Shown: piece after piece, positions 1 to 7,598 of the stretch | Layout: each line of letters opens with the position of its first letter | Position numbering within the stretch: position 1 is the first letter of the stretch | Assembly: GCA_963817075.1 (NCBI GenBank) | Contig: CAWFMT010000009.1 | Coordinates: 124,001-188,000 of the forward strand | Direction: 5' to 3' | DNA from: DASPKM01 sp963817075 | GTDB lineage: Bacteria > Bacteroidota > Bacteroidia > Chitinophagales > Chitinophagaceae | Length of the DNA stretch: 64,000 nt | Notes under the pieces: model-generated | Databases searched by the model: none | What the model saw: only the letters and a program-made list of their open reading frames with translations | Told to the model about the DNA's origin: nothing | Translations under genes and position numbers: made by a program

Positions 1-1
1 G

Positions 2-904
2 ATTTTTGCAGGAGATATTCGCGCTCAGGGAGTATACAGGGACCAATGGAATAGTGTCACCACCGCCTACCGCACTGGATCTTTTAATGCTGAATATAAA
101 ATGCCGGTTGGAAGGGCAGATGACTTTATTACTGCCGGATTACAAGTTATGTATGATAAAGCGGGAACGGTAGGACTTACAACCACCCATTTACTTCCAG
201 CGGTTAATTACCATAAATCATTAAGCTCAGAGAAGATCATGTACTTGTCCCTTGGATTTATGGGTGGGATGGTACAAAAAAGAATTGATTATTCTAAGAT
301 CACAACTGACATTCAATATGGAGGTAGTGGTTACGATCCTTCGATGCCTAATGGAGAGTATTTTCCTAATGCCAATCTTAATTATTTTGACGGGAGTTTT
401 GGCGCCAGCTTCAATACAACATTTGGAACTGATAATCAGAATACCATGTTCATCGGTGGGGCATTTCACCATTTTAACCGTCCCAAAAATTCTTTCTATC
501 GCGATGCCAGGATCGAGTTGAATCCAAAATATGTTTTTTCAGTTGGGGTCAAGCTCAATATTGATGAATATACATTTTTCACGCTCCAGGCCGATCAATC
601 CAGCCAGGGACCATTTAATGAAACCATTGGTGGAGCTATGTATTCATGGAAGCTTGGAGGTGATCCTGAAGATCCCTCTTATGTATTGCATGCAGGAGCC
701 TTTTTGCGTTGGAAGGACGCCTTAATACCGGTACTTAAAATAGACATGAATCCATTGTCAATTGCCGTTAGTTATGACGTGAATGTTTCTCAGTTGAAAA
801 CGGCCAGTCAAAGCAGGGGAGGGTTCGAGCTTTCTGTTACTTATGTAGGATTTCTGGATCGGTATAATTCCTCCAGGGATAAAGTACTCTGTCCCAGGTT
901 TTAG
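2..904 (+). CDS. PorP/SprF family type IX secretion-associated membrane protein (5' partial)
   Basis: The reading frame is open from the window edge, so the start codon and signal peptide lie upstream. About 300 residues are visible. The first visible residues (FAGDIRAQGVYRDQWNSV) match the early PorP/SprF pattern of FAG followed by an R-x-QW motif. The rest alternates hydrophobic and polar stretches like an outer-membrane beta-barrel, and the protein ends in KVLCPRF, a C-terminus typical of the family. Family members are outer-membrane proteins linked to T9SS and gliding and are usually encoded beside large adhesin-like substrates. The partner here is probably outside the window. Which paralogue this is cannot be told from sequence. 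Confidence 0.85.
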   Translation: MFAGDIRAQGVYRDQWNSVTTAYRTGSFNAEYKMPVGRADDFITAGLQVMYDKAGTVGLTTTHLLPAVNYHKSLSSEKIMYLSLGFMGGMVQKRIDYSKITTDIQYGGSGYDPSMPNGEYFPNANLNYFDGSFGASFNTTFGTDNQNTMFIGGAFHHFNRPKNSFYRDARIELNPKYVFSVGVKLNIDEYTFFTLQADQSSQGPFNETIGGAMYSWKLGGDPEDPSYVLHAGAFLRWKDALIPVLKIDMNPLSIAVSYDVNVSQLKTASQSRGGFELSVTYVGFLDRYNSSRDKVLCPRF

Positions 905-971
905 ACCCTCGGCAATGGTTACTTACTTTGGAATCAAACCTGCCTATTTTTACGGCCTCAAAAATTCATAG

Positions 972-1475
972 ATGAAAATTGATATAGGTGATAAAGCACC
1001 TCTTTTTACATTGTTTGATTCGGGAAAGAATAAGATCAACCTCGAGGATTACAGGGGTAAGAACGTACTCCTTCTCTTTTTTCCATTAGCATTTACAAGC
1101 GTTTGCACAAGGGAACTTTGCAGTGTTAGAGATAATATGGATCAATACAATGAGCTGGATGTTGAAGTCCTGGGAATTAGTGTGGATACGCTCCACACTC
1201 TTAACCGATTCAAGCAGGATCAGCAACTAAATTTCCCCTTATTGAGCGATTTTAATAAGGAGGTATCAAAAGCGTACGGGTCCCTTTACGATACCTTTAT
1301 TTTTGAGATGAAGGGTGTTTCAAAAAGGTCAGCTTTTTTAATCGATAGAGAGGGCGTAGTTAGATACGCAGAAGTGCTTGAAAATGCAGGCGATGTGCCC
1401 AATTTTACAGCGATCAGGGAGACGGTAGACAGTATGAATTCAGAGATATCGTCATCTAATCGTAAAAGCCCGTGA
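972..1475 (+). CDS. Peroxiredoxin, AhpE-like (AhpC/TSA family)
   Basis: This 167-residue thioredoxin-fold peroxidase would reduce hydrogen peroxide and organic hydroperoxides in the cytoplasm. The peroxidatic Cys45 lies in PLAFTSVCTREL, the signature of the AhpE/1-Cys-like group. A second cysteine, Cys50, follows five residues later and could act as a nearby resolving or regulatory cysteine. The N-terminal GDKAPLFTL and the later KRSAFLIDREGVVRY strand are standard for the family. There is no signal peptide. It follows the PorP-like gene by 67 bp on the same strand, and functional coupling is not obvious. The reductant partner cannot be inferred. Confidence 0.9.
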   Translation: MKIDIGDKAPLFTLFDSGKNKINLEDYRGKNVLLLFFPLAFTSVCTRELCSVRDNMDQYNELDVEVLGISVDTLHTLNRFKQDQQLNFPLLSDFNKEVSKAYGSLYDTFIFEMKGVSKRSAFLIDREGVVRYAEVLENAGDVPNFTAIRETVDSMNSEISSSNRKSP

Positions 1476-1584
1476 AGTCTTAAGTGCTTTTACCCATTTT
1501 GGCTATTTTTTTTGGCCGGGTGTTTGTATTTTTGGTTAAATGAGATATTTTGTCAGAGCTTAAACAAAAAGACCATATCCATTG

Positions 1585-1914
1585 ATGAGGACATTTTACA
1601 TCTTATCTTTTATTTTTCTATCGATCGGCACTTTACAAGCGCAGGAACGCACCAATGAACCTGAGGCTAAGATTGTCAAATTCTATCCTAATCCAGCTAC
1701 TTCCCTCATCACTTTCGATTTACAAAAAGACCTTGACAAATCTTATTCATTTCAGATCTATAATTTTTTAGGCAAGAAGGTCTTTGATCTTCCTTCTATT
1801 ACTCCAAAGACGGTTGTAAATCTCAATGACTTTTACCGTGGAGTTTATATTTTCCAGATTCGTGATAAGAATGGGAAGATTGTTGATAGCGGAAGGTTCC
1901 AGGTTGCTAAATAG
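1585..1914 (+). CDS. Small secreted protein consisting mainly of a T9SS type A sorting domain
   Basis: This is a 109-residue protein. Residues 1-20 form a signal peptide ending around LQAQ. Nearly all the rest is a type A C-terminal sorting domain: KFYPNPATSLITFDL at the start, a central IYNFLGKKV strand, then YRGVYIFQIRDKNGK. Such domains normally sit at the end of large secreted enzymes or adhesins and direct passage through the T9SS. Here almost no cargo remains. I chose the ATG at 1585 over the TTG one codon earlier because MRTFYIL gives a good signal peptide. It may be an anchor-only protein or the remnant of a larger one. Confidence 0.75.
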   Translation: MRTFYILSFIFLSIGTLQAQERTNEPEAKIVKFYPNPATSLITFDLQKDLDKSYSFQIYNFLGKKVFDLPSITPKTVVNLNDFYRGVYIFQIRDKNGKIVDSGRFQVAK

Positions 1915-2000
1915 TTTTCCAAACTTTTATTGATCACTCTTCTTATCGGTTACAATTGTAATTGCAATTGAACTAACACCAATTGCATATCCCTGAAATT

Positions 2001-2078
2001 TAACCGCCAAGTCGCCAGGGCGCCAAGTTTCGCAAGGAATCTTCGCGCAACCTTGCGTCTTTGTTCCTTTTCGGTTAA
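2001..2078. repeat. Dispersed palindromic element, copy 1
   Basis: This intergenic element begins TTAACCGCCAAG and ends in the near-complement CGGTTA, with an internal GCGCAA/TTGCG pairing. It is one of at least six related elements in the window (others near 19.94, 29.50, 53.36, 56.37 and 60.98 kb). It lies after the small T9SS-domain gene and before the tRNA region. It could form a long hairpin in either strand. Confidence 0.7.
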
Positions 2079-2108
2079 GAATCCCTGATAAATCTTTAAA
2101 AAATAGTC

Positions 2109-2456
<348 letters not shown>

Positions 2457-2597
2457 ATTCCGTTTTTAAACAGGATTGCAAATATATTCTCGCATTTGGG
2501 GTTCGCAAAATAAAACCCTCCCCCGCCTGAAGAAGTGGGTGTTTCAACATTTTGTAAATTGGGTAATCGCAATTCACTGGAGTTGGGGAGTAAAAAA

Positions 2598-5552
2598 ATG
2601 ATCATATCTGCCTTGCCCTCAAACTACCTGATCCCGGGGGGCTTATGCTTATTCCTATTATCCTCCTTTATTATCTCGATAGCACAAAGTTTACCGGTGA
2701 GGCGCTATACAACCCGGGATGGACTGGTTGCTGACCGCATAACTGTGATCACCCAGGATAAACGAGGTTTTATGTGGATCGGATCATTATTCGGTTTGTC
2801 AAAATATGATGGAACTAAATTCACCACGATCAACCTTTCTGAAAATCAACGTTACAAAGCAATCACTTCCCTACTTGCTGCAGACGATAAGCTTTATGCA
2901 GGATTTTTATTTGGTGGCGGATTACTAGAATATGAACACGGAATTCAAAAACAATGGCAGCTGCCAAAGAAGAGAGGAACATCCCCAGATATAGCTGGAA
3001 TATTCAAGGGAAATCAAGGAGTACTTGTGACGAATTTTACAAACGAACTATTCAGATTTGTAAATGGAAAGTTCACTCCTTTACTTTCACTTGATTCCAC
3101 CTTCCAGGGTTTTGCAATTAACTCCGTTATTGAAGTTGGCGACATCATCTGGATTGGGACTAATAAAGGTCTTGAAATCTTCAGCAAGGGGCGAAGGGTA
3201 AACAGAATTCTGGAAGGAAGGCGGATCATATTCCTTCAAAAACGGGAAGATGAAATAACTGTGGTATCAGCCAGCGATGAAGAAACAACTATCGAAAATA
3301 TTGTAATTGAAGGCCTTTCTATAATCAGGAGACAAGAATTGATTCAGAGTCCGGATCTGCTCTCTATCCCATTTCATTCATGGGATGAAAACAAATTGTG
3401 GACGATAGATGTTAAGCAAGGACTGATGCAGATCAATAAGAATGGTCAAATTTCCTTTATCAATTCTCCAATAAATCCTCAAAGTGAGGTTCGGTACATT
3501 TTTGCTGACAGGGAAAACAATCTTTGGATAGTTACTGATCCAGGAGTAACGAAAATATCAAACATCCCTGCAGTGTCTTTTCAATTTCAAGAATTGGCAG
3601 CCGGAGGAGGATTTATTACTGAACCTCTTGATTCCATTTTTTGGGCAGTCAATTCAAAATACCTGTATTATGTATCTGACAGACGTATTACTAAAGTCGA
3701 AGAATTCAGGAACAAGGAAAATTGGGATTACCTGGGCCTGGTCATAAATGATGCACAGAAAAATCTGTGGGTGAGTACATGGAACAAAGGAGTATGGAAA
3801 TTAAATTATAAGAGTGATCGACTCTTATCAAAGTCTTACATAAAAACATTCAGAGGGAAGGATGTGAAAATAAGTTGCTTCGTGAATGACAGAATGGACA
3901 ATCTCTGGGGAGCTGGCAGCAATGGAATTTTCCAGATCAGCGATGGAAAAATAATCGATCACGTTTCATTTATTCTTGAAGACAGTACCGGGCTTTTTAT
4001 TACTGCCATGACAATTGACGAGAAGAGAAATATAATATGGCTGGGTGATAATTCAAGAGGTCTTTATCAAGTCCGGTATAAAAGCTCTGGGGATACATTT
4101 AATTATGAGTTAGTAAAAAGTTTCGGTAGGGCAGAAGGTTTATCTGATACTTATATTCGAAGCCTATTCATTGATTCCAAAGGAACACTATGGATCGGAA
4201 CCAGACTTGGTGGTATTTATCAAATGAATACAGAACAAGCAGGGACTTATAGATTTTATCATGCAAGCAATTCTGCAGGGATGCACTGTACAAGAGTTAC
4301 CGATATTAATCAAAAAGATGAAAGCCTATGGTTCGCAACTTGCGATGGAGTTCTGACCTATTCACTGGTAACCGGAGAGTGGAAGAAATTTGGAGTAAGT
4401 GATGGACTGTTGGGAGGCGAAGTCTTTTCCCTTACAATCCACCCGGACAAGGATGAACTCTGGGCAGTTTCTGCGGAAGGGATATCAAATCTCCGATACC
4501 GCGAAAGTAAATTGAAGATACCACCACTAATAAATCTGACAAGGATATCCATCCTCGATAATGTTGATAGCAGCTTATTATTCAAATCCGGAGAAAAGCG
4601 GCTGTCAGCAAATGAACATTCAATAGAATTTGAATTTGCCGCTGCCAGCTACACTGACGAAAAAAAAGTTCGCTATAAGTATATGTTGGATGGCCGGGAC
4701 AAGGACTGGAGTTTGCCTGTACAAACTAACAGTGTCAATTACCTTTCTTTACCATTCGGTCATTATACTTTTAGAGTATTAGCCTGGAATGGTGATAGCT
4801 GGAGTGTAACGCCTGCAACTTTTTCTTTTCACATCATACGGCCCTTTTACAAAAGCTTTTGGTTCGCTGCGCTGCTCACTTTATTCTGCCTTGTAACCTT
4901 TTATTTAATTCGTCTGTATAGATTAAAACAAAAGCTCAAGGTTGAAAGGCTTCGTGTCAATATCGCACGTGATCTGCATGACGACATAGGTTCTGCCCTG
5001 GGTAGTATTAATCTCATGAGTGAAAACGCGAACAGGCGGCTCGCTTCAAACAAATCTGTGGATGAAGTATCAGGTGTCTTTCAGAAGATTGGTTATTCGG
5101 CGCAAACCGTTCTTGATGCAATGGATGATATAATCTGGGCTATTAATCCTGAAAAAGACAATCTTGATGATCTTATGATACGCATGAGAGAATTTGCAAT
5201 TCCCTTACTTGAGGCTAAAGACATTCAATTTGATCTGCAGATGAATGCAGTGGAAGGCGTCAAACCTTCAATGGAGATAAAACGGAATATCTATCTCATT
5301 TTTAAAGAAGCCATTTTTAATGTGGTAAGACACTCCTCCTGTTCTAAAGTTTATGTTAGAGTAATGTTCGCACCTAAGTCATTCGATATTTTGGTATCGG
5401 ACAACGGCAAGGGATTCAATGAAAACCACCTTAACAATAGAAATGGCCTCAGGAATATGCGTAAACGCGCCAGTTTGTCAAATGCTGAACTGATAATTAC
5501 ATCTGAATCAGGAACGGGAACCAGTATTCGTTTCCATGGGCCATTCAGATGA
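2598..5552 (+). CDS. Propeller-sensor histidine kinase (Reg_prop, Y_Y_Y, HisKA_3, HATPase)
   Basis: This 984-residue membrane sensor kinase probably reads an extracytoplasmic signal and phosphorylates the LuxR-type regulator encoded next. Residues 1-30 form a signal peptide. About 30-680 contain repeated propeller blades with WIGT/LWIGT-like motifs. A Y_Y_Y domain follows, then one membrane helix near 760. The cytoplasmic HisKA_3 domain carries the phospho-accepting His794 in DLHDDIGS. The ATPase domain has NVVRHS, DNGKGF and GTGT motifs. I chose ATG 2598 over a GTG 63 bp upstream because it starts a proper signal peptide and follows a GGGGAG stretch. Unlike many Bacteroidota hybrids it has no receiver of its own. 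The ligand is unknown. Confidence 0.92.
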   Translation: MIISALPSNYLIPGGLCLFLLSSFIISIAQSLPVRRYTTRDGLVADRITVITQDKRGFMWIGSLFGLSKYDGTKFTTINLSENQRYKAITSLLAADDKLYAGFLFGGGLLEYEHGIQKQWQLPKKRGTSPDIAGIFKGNQGVLVTNFTNELFRFVNGKFTPLLSLDSTFQGFAINSVIEVGDIIWIGTNKGLEIFSKGRRVNRILEGRRIIFLQKREDEITVVSASDEETTIENIVIEGLSIIRRQELIQSPDLLSIPFHSWDENKLWTIDVKQGLMQINKNGQISFINSPINPQSEVRYIFADRENNLWIVTDPGVTKISNIPAVSFQFQELAAGGGFITEPLDSIFWAVNSKYLYYVSDRRITKVEEFRNKENWDYLGLVINDAQKNLWVSTWNKGVWKLNYKSDRLLSKSYIKTFRGKDVKISCFVNDRMDNLWGAGSNGIFQISDGKIIDHVSFILEDSTGLFITAMTIDEKRNIIWLGDNSRGLYQVRYKSSGDTFNYELVKSFGRAEGLSDTYIRSLFIDSKGTLWIGTRLGGIYQMNTEQAGTYRFYHASNSAGMHCTRVTDINQKDESLWFATCDGVLTYSLVTGEWKKFGVSDGLLGGEVFSLTIHPDKDELWAVSAEGISNLRYRESKLKIPPLINLTRISILDNVDSSLLFKSGEKRLSANEHSIEFEFAAASYTDEKKVRYKYMLDGRDKDWSLPVQTNSVNYLSLPFGHYTFRVLAWNGDSWSVTPATFSFHIIRPFYKSFWFAALLTLFCLVTFYLIRLYRLKQKLKVERLRVNIARDLHDDIGSALGSINLMSENANRRLASNKSVDEVSGVFQKIGYSAQTVLDAMDDIIWAINPEKDNLDDLMIRMREFAIPLLEAKDIQFDLQMNAVEGVKPSMEIKRNIYLIFKEAIFNVVRHSSCSKVYVRVMFAPKSFDILVSDNGKGFNENHLNNRNGLRNMRKRASLSNAELIITSESGTGTSIRFHGPFR

Positions 5553-5607
5553 AGATATGATTGCGGGTCGAAGTGAAAAACCCTAACTTTTGCTCATTTA
5601 AGAAAAT

Positions 5608-6252
5608 ATGGGAAAACTGATCAAGGTGGCACTTTGCGAGGATAACGATTATTTCCGTGATAGCCTTCACCAGTTTATTGCAGACAGTCCTGGATTTGAT
5701 GTAGCATTTTCTGTTTCATCTGCAGTTAACTTGTTGGATGATGTTTCATCAAATCCTCCTGATGTTATCCTGATGGATATTGATATGCCATTACTGGATG
5801 GAATAAAGGCCACCAGCGTAGTCAAATCGAACCATCCAGAAATTGATGTGCTGATATTAACTGTTTATGACGATGATGATAAAATCTTTGATGCTATTCT
5901 ATCAGGAGCCAATGGTTATTTATTGAAGAAAACACCACCAGGTCGGATTCTGGAGGCTATTAGGGAGGTTAGTGAAGGCGGAGCATCTATGAATGCCTCG
6001 ATCGTAAAAAAAGTTCTTACATTCTTCAATAATCAATCTGGGAGACAAACGGCGAATAAGTATACTCTTTCTCCAAAGGAAATGACAATTCTGAAATGTT
6101 TGGTAAATGGAGACAGTTATAAAATGATTGGAGATCATTGCAACATTAGTATCGGTACAGTCCGCTCTCACATAAGCAACATCTACAAAAAACTTCATAT
6201 AAATTCCAAATCAGAAGCGGTTGCGAAAGCTTTAAAAGAGCGGCTTTTGTAA
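5608..6252 (+). CDS. LuxR/NarL-family response regulator
   Basis: This 214-residue DNA-binding response regulator has a receiver domain at 1-125 with acidic pocket E11-D12 and phospho-acceptor Asp57 (MDIDMP), conserved Thr in LTVYDDDD and Lys in LLKKT. A C-terminal GerE-type helix-turn-helix follows at about 150-212 (LSPKEMTILKCL, then SIGTVRSHISNIYKKL). It starts 56 bp after the propeller kinase on the same strand. HisKA_3 kinases normally pair with NarL-type regulators, so the two very likely form one two-component system. Targets are unknown; the OmpA-like gene downstream is one candidate. Confidence 0.93.
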   Translation: MGKLIKVALCEDNDYFRDSLHQFIADSPGFDVAFSVSSAVNLLDDVSSNPPDVILMDIDMPLLDGIKATSVVKSNHPEIDVLILTVYDDDDKIFDAILSGANGYLLKKTPPGRILEAIREVSEGGASMNASIVKKVLTFFNNQSGRQTANKYTLSPKEMTILKCLVNGDSYKMIGDHCNISIGTVRSHISNIYKKLHINSKSEAVAKALKERLL

Positions 6253-6361
6253 TTAATTGTCTGCTGTTCTTTATTCTCATCATACGTTTATATGATTGTT
6301 ATGCGCTTTCAACACGGGTATTTTTATAGTCTCAATTATTTATCTATAAAAACTGTCGTGT

Positions 6362-7525
6362 ATGAAATCAATATTCATGATGGCGCTTGTCCTCGCATCA
6401 GCACTGAGTTCAATTGCCCAGCTCACGGGTTATAACAGTAAGTATGATTTTGTTCCCGGTGAGAAGCTTATATCTGTTGAAAATTTTGCAAGTACAGAAT
6501 TGGGAGATTTTCCATTGCATTGGAGTACAAACGCCACAGCCGAAGTAGTCACGATTGATGGGAAGCCAGGGAAATGGCTCAAGATTAATAAGCAGGGGGT
6601 TTTCTATCCTCAATTCATTAATAACCTACCGGAAAATTTTACATTGGAATTTGATGTTGCTGTCAATAGTGGATGGAATTCACTTCCTCTTGTACTTAAT
6701 ATCACTAATCTAAAGTCGCCTAAAGAGTATACCAACTTCTACCATTACGTAGATTGGAAAGGAATACATACCATACATATGGAATTCCAGCCAGTTAGAG
6801 TAGATCAACGTTTAGGAAGCTCCAAGCTAATTGCAGGACGAGATGGTAATCACGAAGTTGACAATGATGTAGAATACAAAGTATGGGACAATGCAAATAT
6901 GAGTTTTGCACACATATCAATATGGAGGCAGAACAAGAGACTGCGAACATACCTTAATGGCGAAAAGATCTGGGATGTTCAAGAGGTATTCAATATGGAA
7001 AGCAAATACAATGCGATCACTTTTGCAATGCAGGGAGCTTATCGACCCGATGATTATTTTTTGCTTTCGAATATCAGGCTCGCAATAGGATCACCCGATA
7101 CCAGAAATAAGTTAAGAAAAGAAGGTCGATTTGTAACCAGGGGAATTCATTTCGATCCCAATAGTGATCAAATCAGGCCTGAATCCTATGGCGTATTAAA
7201 AGATATCGCAAATGTTTTAAAGGACTCCCTTGGAAAAGTAAACATAGTTGGCCATACAGACGGGGATGGCGATGCCAAGACAAATCTCGATCTTTCAAAG
7301 AGACGGGCCGATGCAGTGAAAAATTATTTCGTAAAAGAGTTCGGACTTGTGGCAGACAGTCTTGTGACGGATGGAAGGGGAGCTTCTGTTCCGGTGGATA
7401 AAAACACGACAGTGGAGGGAAAGGCTAACAATCGAAGAGTTGAATTTATTACAGTACCAATTACAGTAAAAACAGGAAACGAACCTAAGCTTCCAATCAC
7501 TGTAAAGCCAAAGCCGAAGAATTAA
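6362..7525 (+). CDS. OmpA-family outer membrane protein with N-terminal lectin-like domain
   Basis: This is a 387-residue envelope protein. Residues 1-19 are a signal peptide ending in SSIAQ. The middle (about 40-240) looks like a beta-sandwich of the concanavalin/laminin-G type. The C-terminus (about 258-365) is an OmpA peptidoglycan-binding domain with IHFDPNSDQIRPES, VNIVGHTDGDGD, LSKRRADAVKNYF and NRRVEF. It probably ties the outer membrane or a surface structure to the cell wall. The sandwich assignment is by strand pattern only. The gene ends at a palindrome separating it from the convergent oxidase gene. Confidence 0.85.
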   Translation: MKSIFMMALVLASALSSIAQLTGYNSKYDFVPGEKLISVENFASTELGDFPLHWSTNATAEVVTIDGKPGKWLKINKQGVFYPQFINNLPENFTLEFDVAVNSGWNSLPLVLNITNLKSPKEYTNFYHYVDWKGIHTIHMEFQPVRVDQRLGSSKLIAGRDGNHEVDNDVEYKVWDNANMSFAHISIWRQNKRLRTYLNGEKIWDVQEVFNMESKYNAITFAMQGAYRPDDYFLLSNIRLAIGSPDTRNKLRKEGRFVTRGIHFDPNSDQIRPESYGVLKDIANVLKDSLGKVNIVGHTDGDGDAKTNLDLSKRRADAVKNYFVKEFGLVADSLVTDGRGASVPVDKNTTVEGKANNRRVEFITVPITVKTGNEPKLPITVKPKPKN

Positions 7526-7598
7526 TTTGAAAATTGAAGAAAGATAGGGATGCATCCTTTAGCAAAACCTGCTTGTTTTGCATTCCAATTTTCAAATT
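7524..7598. repeat. Inverted repeat between convergent genes
   Basis: The arms AATTTGAAAATTG (7524-7536) and CAATTTTCAAATT (7586-7598) are perfect complements about 50 bp apart. They overlap the 3' ends of both flanking genes. A smaller GCAAAA/TTTTGC pairing lies inside. It may act as a two-way terminator, although it lacks a GC-rich stem with a T tract. Confidence 0.6.
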
